Source: Usitatibacter rugosus (GTDB lineage: Bacteria > Pseudomonadota > Gammaproteobacteria > Burkholderiales > Usitatibacteraceae). Taken from it: a stretch of 64,000 nucleotides of DNA. The stretch is from contig NZ_CP053069.1 of the NCBI RefSeq assembly GCF_013003965.1, forward strand, positions 1,085,419 through 1,149,418, given 5' to 3'. Positions 1 through 8,968 of this stretch are shown here, in pieces. The notes below the pieces were generated by a model. It was not told the origin of the DNA. It made no database searches and saw only the letters and a list, made by a program, of their open reading frames with translations. The stretch's first letter is position 1. The number at the start of each line of letters is the position of its first letter. The position numbers and the translations under genes are program-made.

Positions 1-1
1 G

Positions 2-526
2 AAGCTCAAGTTCGTCTTCACGACCTCGATCAACTCGCCGCGCCAGAAGTGCCAGCAGATCATCAAGCAGGCGTGCCAGAAGGCGGGCATGGATATCGAG
101 CTGAAGGCGGTGGTCGCTTCGGTCTATTTCTCGTCCGACGTCGCCAACCCGGACACGTACACCAAGTTCTTCGCGGACCTGCAGATGTACAACACCAACA
201 TGTCCGAGCCCGATCCCGAGCTCTTCATGACGCAGTGGGTGTCCTGGGACGTGGCGCAGAAGTCGAACAAGTGGCTGGGGCGCAACCAGTCGCGCTGGGT
301 GAACGCGGACTTCGACAAGCTCTACAAGACCGCGGAGTCCGAGCTGGACCCGGTGAAGCGTGCCGCCATGTTCATTCGCATGAACGACATGCTGATCGAG
401 AATTGCGCGGTGATCCCGATCGTGAACCGCCCGCAGGTCTCGGCCCACGTCACGAAGCTGAAGCCCCACATCAGCGGCTGGGACAACCAGACCGCGCTGC
501 TGAAGGATTGGTACCGAGAAGCCTGA
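2..526 (+). CDS. Peptide ABC transporter substrate-binding protein, C-terminal part (truncated by window edge)
   Basis: Only the last ~174 residues are present; the frame is open from base 2 and the start lies outside the window. The sequence is closely similar throughout to the C-terminal third of the complete binding protein at 1137-2933 (shared blocks such as FSSDVAN, DTYTKFF, ELDPVKR and the ending GWDN..A..KDW.RE). It is therefore a paralogous family 5 (DppA/OppA-type) periplasmic binding protein that delivers a peptide-like ligand to the permeases downstream. Its stop is followed directly by a palindromic GGGTCAG repeat at 527-553. A separate gene on the opposite strand lies between it and the rest of the transporter operon. 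Confidence 0.9.
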   Translation, partial: KLKFVFTTSINSPRQKCQQIIKQACQKAGMDIELKAVVASVYFSSDVANPDTYTKFFADLQMYNTNMSEPDPELFMTQWVSWDVAQKSNKWLGRNQSRWVNADFDKLYKTAESELDPVKRAAMFIRMNDMLIENCAVIPIVNRPQVSAHVTKLKPHISGWDNQTALLKDWYREA

Positions 527-553
527 GAATAAAGGGGTCAGACCCCTTTATTC
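527..553. repeat. 27-bp GGGTCAG-family palindrome
   Basis: Two perfect 13-base arms (GAATAAAGGGGTC and its reverse complement) surround a single central A. It starts one base after the stop codon of the binding protein and lies between two convergent genes, so it could act as a weak bidirectional terminator. The same 27-base unit, slightly altered, makes up each arm of the larger hairpin at 34792-34860. Confidence 0.8.
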
Positions 554-563
554 CCCGGGAGGT

Positions 564-1034
564 CTACCGAAGAATCACTTCGTCGGGATCGGGTGGCGGC
601 GGCTCGGTTCCGGCGTCGCGCTGCTCGAAGTACTTCGAGAGCGGCTGCAGGTACGCAAGCAGGATGGTCATTCCGTCCGTCATCCCCATGATCCCGCCCG
701 CGAATGCCTGGGTCGGGTGACTGACGCGCACGCCAAAGAACAGCGTTCCAACCTGGTTGGCGACCAGGAGAACCAGGAACAGGGTTCGCGCCCAGCCCTG
801 GAAGAAGAGCATGCCCAGCGCCGCGATGGACGCGAGGAGGACATTGGCCCAGAAGACCGCTTGGGTCATTCCCGAGCCGAGCGCGGATCCGACGCCGTCG
901 AGTGCGATCAACTCCAGGATCCGATCGTTCGACGTGAAGAAAGCCATGGGCACGAAATCGATCGCCATGAATGCGAGCCAGTTGACGACGACGAGCACCT
1001 GGAACGTCCGGACGGTGGGAATCATCGATTTCAC
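564..1034 (-). CDS. Small polytopic membrane protein of unknown function
   Basis: 156 residues from a GTG at 1034; an ATG nine bases further in (1025) is an equally good start, preceded by a GGGTGA-like ribosome site. About four hydrophobic segments are visible: near residues 9-30, 55-75, 80-100 and around 115-130. The C-terminal tail is short and soluble, with a proline run and acidic residues. No catalytic motif or named family was recognised. It is transcribed divergently from the peptide transporter operon, and the region between them holds an inverted repeat (1061-1093). A longer ORF in another frame here is poor in hydrophobic residues and was rejected. Confidence 0.7.
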   Translation of the reverse strand: MKSMIPTVRTFQVLVVVNWLAFMAIDFVPMAFFTSNDRILELIALDGVGSALGSGMTQAVFWANVLLASIAALGMLFFQGWARTLFLVLLVANQVGTLFFGVRVSHPTQAFAGGIMGMTDGMTILLAYLQPLSKYFEQRDAGTEPPPPDPDEVILR

Positions 1035-1060
1035 CCGTTTGTTGTTGCGCCACGATACAT

Positions 1061-1093
1061 CGTCAGGCTAGAGTAAGTTTTGCCCGCCTGACG
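1061..1093. promoter_or_regulatory. Inverted repeat between divergent genes
   Basis: CGTCAGGC (1061-1068) and its exact reverse complement GCCTGACG (1086-1093) are separated by 17 bases. The repeat sits 45 bases upstream of the binding-protein start and 27 bases upstream of the divergent membrane-protein start. It could be an operator or an mRNA leader hairpin; no regulator gene adjoins it. Confidence 0.35.
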
Positions 1094-1136
1094 CACCAGG
1101 CGCATCCGTAGTTCATCCAGTCAATGGGGGTTGACC

Positions 1137-2933
1137 ATGAACGAGCAAGACATCCGTGGCCTTGTCGAAGACGTCCGTGAAGGACGCATCTCTCGCCGGG
1201 AATTCATCCACTACATGATCGGCGCGGGCCTTTCGGTCCCGATGGCCGGCACCATCCTGATGCATTCCGGCGTCGCCAATGCACAGGCGTATGGCAGCTT
1301 TGCCTACAAGCCGACCAAGCGGGGCGGCGGCGGCGTGGTGAAGCTCCTCATGTGGCAGGGGCCCACGCTCCTCAATCCGCACTTCGCCACGGGCACCAAG
1401 GACCAGTACGGCTCCCGCATGTTCTACGAGCCGCTGGCCGCCTGGGATGGCGACGGCAACCTGGTTCCGCTCCTCGCGGCGGAGATCCCGAGCCTCGCCA
1501 ACGGCGGCGTCGGGAAGGACGGCAAGACGGTCACGTGGAAGCTCAAGAAGGGCGTCACCTGGCACGACGGCAAGCCGTTCACCGCCGATGACGTCATCTT
1601 CAACCACGCGTATGCGTCCGATCCCGCCACCGCGTGTACGACAATCAGCAGCTACAAGGACAACAAGGTCGAGAAGATCGACAGCCACACGGTCAAGGTC
1701 ACGTTCAACAAGCCGACACCGTTCTGGGCCGATCCCTTCGTGGGCACGCGCGGCTGCATCATCCCCAAGCACCTTTTCGAGGCATTCTCGGGCGCCAAAT
1801 CGCGTGACGCGCCCGCGAACCTGAAGCCCGTGGGCACCGGTCCGTATCTCTTCGTGGACTTCCGCCCCGGCGACCTCGTGTCCGGGAAGATCTATCCGAA
1901 CTACCACGAAGCGAACCGCCCGCACTTCGATGCCTTCGAGATGAAAGGCGGCGGTGACGCGGTCTCGGCCGCCCGCGCCGTGCTGCAGACGGGCGAGTTC
2001 GACTATGCGTGGAACATGCAGGTGGAGGACGAGATCCTCCTGCGCCTCGAAGCCGGCGGCAAGGGCAAGGTGAACATCGTCCCGGGCGGCGGTCTCGAGA
2101 TGGTGCAGCTGAACTACACCGACCCGTGGAACGAGGTGGAAGGCGAGCGCGCGAGCCTGAAGAGCAAGCACCCCTCGCTCACCGATCCGGCCGTGCGGGA
2201 AGCCTTCACGCTCCTCATCGACCGCGTGTCGATCCAGCAGCACATCTACGGCCGCACCGGCATCTCCACGCGCAACTTCGTGAACCAGCCGACGCGCTTC
2301 GCCTCGAAGGACAACAAGTTCGAGTTCAACACGGACAAGGCCGCGGCCATCCTCGAGGCGGCGGGCTGGAAGAAGGGCTCCGACGGCATCCGCGCGAAGG
2401 ACGGCAAGAAGCTCAAGTACGTCTTCCAGACCTCCATCAACGCGCCGCGCCAGAAGGTCCAGCAGATCATCAAGCAGGCGTGCACGAAGGTGGGCATCGA
2501 CCTCGAGCTGAAGCAGGTGGTCGCCTCCGTCTTCTTCTCGTCGGACGTGGCCAACGTGGACACGTACACGAAGTTCTTCTGCGACGTCCAGATGTACCAG
2601 ACCACGCAGACGCAGCCCGACCCCGAGATCTTCATCAACCAGTTCTGCTCGTGGGAAGCGTCCACCAAGGAGAACAAGTGGCAGGGCCGCAACATCACGC
2701 GCTACATCAACGCGGACTTCGACAAGATCTTCCGCCAGGCCGAGGCCGAGCTGGACCCGGTGAAGCGCTCGGCGATGTTCGTCGAGATGAACGAGAACCT
2801 GGTCAAGAACCGCGCGATCTACCCGCTCGTGAACCGCCCGGCCGTGCACGCCGTCTCCAACAAGATGCGGCTGCCGCTCACCGGTTGGGATAACGACACG
2901 GCCTTCATCAAGGACTGGTTCCGGGAAGGCTGA
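1137..2933 (+). CDS. Dipeptide/oligopeptide ABC transporter substrate-binding protein
   Basis: Periplasmic ligand receptor of a peptide-type ABC importer, 598 residues from the ATG at 1137; a GGGGG tract lies about seven bases upstream. An in-frame TTG six bases earlier is less likely. The N-terminus carries a twin-arginine signal (SRREFI, arginines at residues 20-21) followed by a hydrophobic stretch and cleavage after about residue 50 (ANAQA). The mature part looks like solute-binding family 5, with the typical region T-W-x-L-K-K-G-V-T-W-H-D-G near residue 140. It is the complete paralogue of the truncated gene at the left edge. Tat export suggests it folds before secretion. The ligand cannot be deduced; peptides, nickel complexes or glutathione-like compounds are all possible for this family. 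Confidence 0.92.
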   Translation: MNEQDIRGLVEDVREGRISRREFIHYMIGAGLSVPMAGTILMHSGVANAQAYGSFAYKPTKRGGGGVVKLLMWQGPTLLNPHFATGTKDQYGSRMFYEPLAAWDGDGNLVPLLAAEIPSLANGGVGKDGKTVTWKLKKGVTWHDGKPFTADDVIFNHAYASDPATACTTISSYKDNKVEKIDSHTVKVTFNKPTPFWADPFVGTRGCIIPKHLFEAFSGAKSRDAPANLKPVGTGPYLFVDFRPGDLVSGKIYPNYHEANRPHFDAFEMKGGGDAVSAARAVLQTGEFDYAWNMQVEDEILLRLEAGGKGKVNIVPGGGLEMVQLNYTDPWNEVEGERASLKSKHPSLTDPAVREAFTLLIDRVSIQQHIYGRTGISTRNFVNQPTRFASKDNKFEFNTDKAAAILEAAGWKKGSDGIRAKDGKKLKYVFQTSINAPRQKVQQIIKQACTKVGIDLELKQVVASVFFSSDVANVDTYTKFFCDVQMYQTTQTQPDPEIFINQFCSWEASTKENKWQGRNITRYINADFDKIFRQAEAELDPVKRSAMFVEMNENLVKNRAIYPLVNRPAVHAVSNKMRLPLTGWDNDTAFIKDWFREG

Positions 2934-2942
2934 GAAGGGGCG

Positions 2943-3902
2943 ATGGGCAAGTACCTCCTTCGGCGCCTGCTCATCGCCATCCCGAGTCTCATCGGGATCA
3001 GCGTCGTGCTGTTCACGGTGCTGGCGCTGGCGCCCGGCGACCCCTTCGAGGAGCTCGCCACCAACCCGAACGTGCCGCCCGAGGTTCGCGAGAACCTGCG
3101 CAAGCAGTTCGGGCTGGATGATCCGGTGCCCGTGCGCTACGCGCGCTGGGCCAAGGCGATGGTGAAGGGCGACTGGGGCTTCTCGTTCGCGAGCCGCGTG
3201 GACGTGGACAAGCTGATCATGCAGCGGCTGCCCACCACGCTCATCATCATCGGTTCCTCGCAGCTCCTGGCGCTCCTGATCGCCATCCCGATCGGAGTGA
3301 TCGCAGCCACAAGACCGTACTCAATATTCGACCAGATCGCGAACACGTTCGCGTTCATCGGGTTCTCGTTGCCGACGTTCTTCACCGGCATCCTGTTCAT
3401 CCTGTTCTTCAGCATCTACCTCGACTGGCTGCCATTCGTATACCGGGCGGACATTGCGGAGACCGGGTGGCGATTCTTCTTCGAGCACCTGAAGCAGTCG
3501 ATCATGCCGGTGGCGGTGCTGGGGCTCTTCCAGGCGGCCTCGTGGACCCGCTACGTGCGCTCCGCGGTGCTCGATGTGATTCGCCTCGATTACGTGACGA
3601 CAGCCCGCGCCAAAGGCCTTTCCGAGCGTGTGGTGGTCATCAAGCACGCACTTCGCAACGCGCTGATCCCGGTGGTCACGCTGGTGGCGCTGCAGATGCC
3701 GACGATCTTCGGTGGCGCCATCGTCACCGAGCAGATCTTCCGCGTGCCGGGGATCGGATCGCTCCTGATCAGCGCCATCCTCGCCAACGACACGCCGGTG
3801 ATCATGGCGGTGACGTTCGTGTTCGCCTGCCTCGTGGTCCTCTTCAACCTCCTCGCCGACATCCTCTATGGCTGGCTCGATCCCCGCATCGCCTACCGTT
3901 AG
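2943..3902 (+). CDS. Peptide ABC transporter permease, DppB type
   Basis: Inner-membrane channel subunit, 319 residues, starting nine bases after the binding-protein stop. It has an N-terminal membrane helix (residues 7-29), a periplasmic segment and five further helices, as expected for the DppB/OppB family (usual length 300-340). The EAA-like coupling loop is visible as TTARAKGLSERVVVIKHALR at about residues 219-238, where it contacts the ATPases. Its 3' end overlaps the start of the next permease by 35 bases. Confidence 0.93.
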   Translation: MGKYLLRRLLIAIPSLIGISVVLFTVLALAPGDPFEELATNPNVPPEVRENLRKQFGLDDPVPVRYARWAKAMVKGDWGFSFASRVDVDKLIMQRLPTTLIIIGSSQLLALLIAIPIGVIAATRPYSIFDQIANTFAFIGFSLPTFFTGILFILFFSIYLDWLPFVYRADIAETGWRFFFEHLKQSIMPVAVLGLFQAASWTRYVRSAVLDVIRLDYVTTARAKGLSERVVVIKHALRNALIPVVTLVALQMPTIFGGAIVTEQIFRVPGIGSLLISAILANDTPVIMAVTFVFACLVVLFNLLADILYGWLDPRIAYR

Positions 3903-4797
3903 CCTGCCGGCGGCGCCGCGACACTTCAGCCCGTGGCGCGAGGCGTGGCGGCGCTTCCGCAAGCACAAGCTCGCGGTGGTGGGCGGCGTGATCCTGCTGC
4001 TGATCGTGTTCGCCGTGCTGCTGGGCCCGTGGCTCTGGAGGGTGCCCATCAACGAGATCGACTTCTCCGCGCGCCTGAAGGGCCCGTCGTGGAAGCATCC
4101 GTTCGGCACCGACGACCTCGGGCAGGATCTCCTCGCGCGGATGATCTACGGCGGCCGCATCTCGCTCGCGGTGGGCATCGCGGCGATGTCGATCGCGATC
4201 ATCGTCGGCACGGCCGTCGGGGCGCTCGCAGGGTACGCGCGCGGCAAGGTGGATGTGGCGCTGATGTGGCTCACGGATCTCTTCCTCTCGCTGCCGCAGC
4301 TTCCGCTGCTGCTCCTCCTGATCTATCTCTTCCGCGATTCCCTGAAGAACGTGTTCGGCGCGGAGCTGGGGATCTTCATCCTGATCGTGGCGGTGATCGG
4401 CGGCTTCCGCTGGATGCCGGTAGCGCGGCTCGTTCGCGCGCAGTTTCTCTCGCTGAGGGAGAAGGAGTTCGTCGAAGCAGCCCGTGCACTAGGTGCGAAG
4501 CCGATGCGCCTCGTGCTCCGCCACATCCTGCCCAACGCGCTGGGACCGGTGATCGTCGCGGGCACCATCGACGTGGCCGCGGCCATCATCGCGGAGTCCA
4601 CGCTCTCCTTCCTCGGCCTGGGCTTCCCCCCGGACATCCCCACGTGGGGGCGCCTGCTCTTCGACGCCAAGGACTACCTCGACATCGCGCCGCACTACGC
4701 GCTCTTCCCGGGCACGCTGATCTTCCTCACCGTGCTCTCGATCAACTACATGGGCGACGGGCTGCGCGACGCGCTCGATCCCCGCCGGGTGCTCTAG
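3868..4797 (+). CDS. Peptide ABC transporter permease, DppC type
   Basis: Second membrane channel subunit, 309 residues. The ATG at 3868 lies inside the preceding permease, and no later ATG, GTG or TTG precedes the conserved N-terminal region (RFRKHKLAVVGG), so the 35-base overlap is accepted. The typical DppC layout is seen: one N-terminal helix, the periplasmic HPFGTDDLGQD block, then five helices with the coupling loop EAARALGAKPMRLVLRHILP. The stop is followed at once by the ATG of the first ATPase, implying translational coupling. Confidence 0.93.
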   Translation: MAGSIPASPTVSLPAAPRHFSPWREAWRRFRKHKLAVVGGVILLLIVFAVLLGPWLWRVPINEIDFSARLKGPSWKHPFGTDDLGQDLLARMIYGGRISLAVGIAAMSIAIIVGTAVGALAGYARGKVDVALMWLTDLFLSLPQLPLLLLLIYLFRDSLKNVFGAELGIFILIVAVIGGFRWMPVARLVRAQFLSLREKEFVEAARALGAKPMRLVLRHILPNALGPVIVAGTIDVAAAIIAESTLSFLGLGFPPDIPTWGRLLFDAKDYLDIAPHYALFPGTLIFLTVLSINYMGDGLRDALDPRRVL

Positions 4798-5768
<971 letters not shown>

Positions 5769-5772
<4 letters not shown>

Positions 5773-6824
5773 ACGACACGACGCGTCCTCCCTCGTCCCA
5801 GGATCGTCATCCCCATTCCCCTGATGGTCATCCCCGCGAAGGCGGGGATCCAGCCCCACTCCTCAGCGTCCGGAATCTCGTGAAGCACTTCCCGCTGAAG
5901 GGCGGGATCTTCGCGCGGGAAGTCGAGCGCGTTCATGCCGTCGATGGCGTCTCCTTCGACATCCAGGCGGGCGAGACGCTGGGCCTCGTCGGCGAATCCG
6001 GATGCGGCAAGTCCACCACGGGCCGCTGCATCCTGCGGCTCATCGAACCGACGGGCGGCGAGGTGTGGTTCGAGGGCAAGGACGTCACGAAGCTGGAGGC
6101 GGAGGAGCTCCGCAACCTGCGCCGCGACATGCAGATCATCTTCCAGGACCCGTTCGCGTCGCTGAACCCGCGCATGACGGTGGGCGCGATCATCGGCGAG
6201 GCGCTCGTCGTCCACGGCCTGGCGAAGAATTCCACCGAGCATGACGCGCGGGTTGTCGAGCTGCTGGAAGCCGTGGGGTTGAATCCGGACTACCGTCGTC
6301 GCTTCCCGCACGAGTTCTCCGGCGGGCAAAGGCAGCGGATCGGCATCGCCCGCGCGCTGGCCGTCTCGCCGAAGCTCATCATCTGCGACGAGCCGGTCTC
6401 CGCGCTCGACGTCTCGATCCAGGCGCAGGTGATCAACCTGCTGGAAGACCTGCAGGGCAAGTTCGGCCTCACCTACCTCTTCATCGCGCACGACCTCTCC
6501 GTGGTCGAGCACATCAGCACGCGCGTTGCGGTGATGTACCTCGGGCGCATCGTCGAGATCGCACCAGCGAGCGATCTTTATCGCAACCCGCTGCACCCGT
6601 ACACGGAGGCATTGCTCTCCGCGGTGCCGATCCCGGACCCTTCGCACAAGCGCGCGCGAATCGTTCTCGAAGGCGATGTGCCGAACCCGATCAATCCGCC
6701 GACCGGGTGTCACTTCCACACGCGCTGCCCCATCCGGCAGTTCCCGAAGTGCAGGGAAGAAGTGCCGGTGCTGGAGCCGTCAGACCCGGGGCATTGGGTC
6801 GCCTGCCACTTCCGGGGCAAGTAG
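5769..6824 (+). CDS. Peptide ABC transporter ATP-binding protein, DppF type
   Basis: Partner ATPase of the importer, 351 residues from the ATG at 5769, which overlaps the previous stop (ATGA). Walker [10 protein letters not shown], signature FSGGQRQRI and Walker [13 protein letters not shown] are intact, and the C-terminal cysteine block (GCHFHTRC) is present. Oddity: the first ~30 residues before [11 protein letters not shown] are unrelated to the family and derive partly from an inserted dRS3-like repeat (5830-5849), translated as GHPREGGDP. An alternative GTG at 5757 would add four residues. The ATPase core is undisturbed, so the protein should work. Confidence 0.93.
5830..5849. repeat. 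dRS3-like palindrome inside the DppF reading frame
   Basis: The 20-base palindrome ATCCCCGCGAAGGCGGGGAT has 8-base arms and a GAAG loop. It matches the general pattern of the short proteobacterial repeats that include Neisseria dRS3 (ATTCCC-N8-GGGAAT). It lies in the non-conserved N-terminal leader of the ATPase and keeps the frame open. Confidence 0.75.
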
Positions 6825-6858
6825 CACTTCGAGCGTTCCGCCGACGTAGAATTCGGGC

Positions 6859-7215
6859 ATGCGCAGACACCTTGCCCTGGCCACCCTCCTGACCGCGCTC
6901 GCTCCGGTAGCGAATGCCGCCGATGTCGCCGCATTCGGCCTCAACGATCCCGACGCCAGCGTCACGGTGGAGCTGTGGGCCGATCGCTCGTGCCGCATCA
7001 CGACGCTCGACAAAGCGACCACCGCGGTCTCCGTGATGCGTTGCACCTATTGGATCCACGGTTCCCGGGTTCGCCTCCGTGTGAGGGGCGAGAAGGATGG
7101 AGAGGGATTCAACGCTCTCGAGATCGAGCACGATCCGCAATCGGACGCGCTGCTGTTTCATGGCAGCAACCCGAAGCTCTTCACCCGCAGGCCACGAGGA
7201 GGCGAGGAAGCGTGA
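6859..7215 (+). CDS. Small exported protein of unknown function
   Basis: 118 residues with a clear signal peptide (MRRHLALATLLTALAPVANA, cleavage after residue 20), so the mature protein is probably periplasmic. The mature part has two cysteines (near C-R-I-T and M-R-C-T) that could form a disulfide and is rich in beta-type sequence. No family was recognised. It begins 34 bases after the transporter operon. Its stop overlaps the next start as GTGA, suggesting co-translation with the DUF1653 gene. Confidence 0.7.
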   Translation: MRRHLALATLLTALAPVANAADVAAFGLNDPDASVTVELWADRSCRITTLDKATTAVSVMRCTYWIHGSRVRLRVRGEKDGEGFNALEIEHDPQSDALLFHGSNPKLFTRRPRGGEEA

Positions 7216-7457
7216 ACGACCTTCCTCCGCTTCCCCAACCGCGCCTCGGTCGATACCGCCACTACAAAGGTGGTGAGTACGAAGTCGTCGGCGTGGCGAG
7301 GCATAGCGAGACGCTGGAGCCGCTCGTCCTCTACCGGCCGCTCTACAACCAGACGGGTCTGTGGGTGCGGCCCTACGAAATGTTCTTCGAGCAGATCGAG
7401 CACGACGGCCGCATGCAGCCCCGGTTCGCACCGGTTCCCGGGAACGCGGAGAGGTAG
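7212..7457 (+). CDS. DUF1653 family protein
   Basis: 81 residues from the GTG at 7212, which overlaps the preceding stop. The sequence shows the DUF1653 pattern: GRYRHYKGGEYEVVGVARHS followed by ETLEPLVLYRPLY and WVRP..MF.E. These are small cytoplasmic beta-rich proteins of unknown biochemical role, common in proteobacteria. Length and core motifs are normal for the family. Confidence 0.85.
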   Translation: MNDLPPLPQPRLGRYRHYKGGEYEVVGVARHSETLEPLVLYRPLYNQTGLWVRPYEMFFEQIEHDGRMQPRFAPVPGNAER

Positions 7458-7482
7458 ACCGACGTCAGATGGCGGGAGGAAC

Positions 7483-8091
7483 ATGATGCGCACGGCCGGC
7501 TGGTGGATCATGACGTCGCTGGCGTTGCTGGTCGCGGCTTACGCGTTCGCGCTCGTGGCGCTTCCGTCCTTCAGGCCGGAGCTGGTGCAGGTCCACTTCC
7601 AGCAGCGCCCACTGCTCGTCCTGGCGCACTTCCTGGGCGGCGGAATCGCCATGGCCATCGGCGCTTTCCAGCTTCACGCGGGACTTCGTTCGCGCTTCCT
7701 TTCAACCCATCGGTGGTTGGGCCGCATCTATATCGCGGCAGTCCTCGCCGGAGGAACCGCGGGACTTGTCCTCGCGATCAACTCGACGGCCGGACCGGTC
7801 GCGCAGTGGGGATTCGGGCTCCTGGCCGTGGCCTGGCTCGCGAGCACCTTCAACGCGTATCGCCACATCCGCGATCGCAACTTCGAGCAGCACCGCGCGT
7901 GGATGATCCGCAGCTACGCATTGACCCTGGCCGCGGTGACGCTGCGCATCTATCTTCCCGCAAGCATGATCGCCGCGTTGCCGATGGGCACCGCATACTC
8001 CGCAATCGCCTGGCTCTGCTGGGTTCCCAACCTGCTGGTCGCCGAGTGGTTCGTGCGTTCACGAAGCATCTCGCCGGCCCCTTCGAGGTAG
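7483..8091 (+). CDS. DUF2306-like integral membrane protein
   Basis: 202 residues, starting at the first of two adjacent ATGs behind a GGGAGGA ribosome site. About six membrane helices can be counted, with the conserved-looking segments HR.LGRIY (residues ~80-87) and HRAWMIRSYAL (~145-155), which resemble DUF2306 predicted membrane proteins. Function unknown; histidines in the membrane-proximal segments have led to suggestions of haem or metal binding for such proteins, but nothing here proves that. It precedes a RidA-like gene by two bases. Confidence 0.75.
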   Translation: MMRTAGWWIMTSLALLVAAYAFALVALPSFRPELVQVHFQQRPLLVLAHFLGGGIAMAIGAFQLHAGLRSRFLSTHRWLGRIYIAAVLAGGTAGLVLAINSTAGPVAQWGFGLLAVAWLASTFNAYRHIRDRNFEQHRAWMIRSYALTLAAVTLRIYLPASMIAALPMGTAYSAIAWLCWVPNLLVAEWFVRSRSISPAPSR

Positions 8092-8093
8092 AC

Positions 8094-8480
8094 ATGGCAA
8101 GAAGGCTCATCTCATCCGGGTCCACGTTCGAAGCGCAGATCGGCTACTCGCGAGCGGTCGTCGTGGGAGACTGGATCTTCGTCTCCGGCACCACGGGCTT
8201 CGACTATTCGAAGATGACGATCTCCGAAGGGGTCGTCGAGCAGGCCGAGCAATGCATGAAGAACATCGAGTCGGCGCTCAGGCAGGCGGATGCGAGCCTG
8301 AAGGACGTCGTGCGCGTGCACTACATTCTTCCGAACGCCGCCGAGTTCGAGGCGACCTGGCCGATCCTGCGAAAATACCTGGGTGACGTCCGCCCCGCCG
8401 CCACGATGATCTGCGCCGGGCTGGCCGATCCGCGCATGAGGATCGAGATCGAAGTGACCGCATTGAAGGAGAAGGCATGA
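8094..8480 (+). CDS. RidA (YjgF/YER057c) family protein
   Basis: 128 residues, a normal length for the family of small trimeric enamine/imine deaminases. The opening S-S-G-S-T-F-E, the G-D-W-I-F-V-S-G-T-T-G block and the C-terminal R-I-E-I-E-V-T-A-L fit RidA. However, where archetypal RidA has P-A-R with the catalytic arginine, this protein reads R-P-A-A-T-M, so the arginine is missing. It probably belongs to a divergent Rid subgroup with another or no deaminase activity. Its stop overlaps the next start as ATGA. Confidence 0.88.
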   Translation: MARRLISSGSTFEAQIGYSRAVVVGDWIFVSGTTGFDYSKMTISEGVVEQAEQCMKNIESALRQADASLKDVVRVHYILPNAAEFEATWPILRKYLGDVRPAATMICAGLADPRMRIEIEVTALKEKA

Positions 8481-8968
8481 TTCGGAAGTGCTTGCTGGTC
8501 CTGGTGGTGATGGCGGGTTGTGCCACTGCCCCGACTCCCACACCTGTTGCTGTTTCCGCACCCGCACCCGCACCCGCAGCGGCTCCAGCGCCAGTGCCGG
8601 TGGCCGCGAACACGCCGCCGTCGATCGTCGGACTCTGGGCGATGAAGGGCATCGGCAAGGACAGCTCGCCGGAAGTGATGCCGGGCTGCGCGGGCACGAT
8701 CGACTTCCGCCCCGACGGGACCACGCTCATGGGTAGCGGCGAGCAATCCCTCACCGGCCGCTACTTCGTCCAGACCCAGGGCGGTCAGCTCGTGTTGAGC
8801 CAGCGTGACCTCAAGGGCAACAACGGGAAGAACTGCCAGGGACTGACCACGGACTTCGTGATCGAGCACACGGTCGCCGATGCCAGGATGGTGTTGAAGG
8901 GGGACAGCATGAAGCTGTACCCCCCCGTGCCCGGCGACGTGTTCTTCGAGCTGACCCGGGTGCGCTAG
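8477..8968 (+). CDS. Putative lipoprotein of unknown function
   Basis: 163 residues. The N-terminus has a lipoprotein signal peptide with lipobox V-M-A-G-C (cysteine at residue 15), so it should be anchored to a membrane. A low-complexity Ala-Pro linker (about residues 18-45) separates the anchor from a globular domain of ~115 residues starting at SIVGLWAM. That domain, with a G-L-W start and repeated short beta segments, resembles lipocalin-like stress proteins only loosely. It shares four bases (CTAG) with the convergent haloperoxidase gene at its 3' end. Confidence 0.75.
   Translation: MIRKCLLVLVVMAGCATAPTPTPVAVSAPAPAPAAAPAPVPVAANTPPSIVGLWAMKGIGKDSSPEVMPGCAGTIDFRPDGTTLMGSGEQSLTGRYFVQTQGGQLVLSQRDLKGNNGKNCQGLTTDFVIEHTVADARMVLKGDSMKLYPPVPGDVFFELTRVR

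Noticed and set aside
1113-2849. Long minus-strand frame opposite the peptide-binding protein
   Set aside because: No signal peptide, no domain, antisense to a gene with a clear family match.
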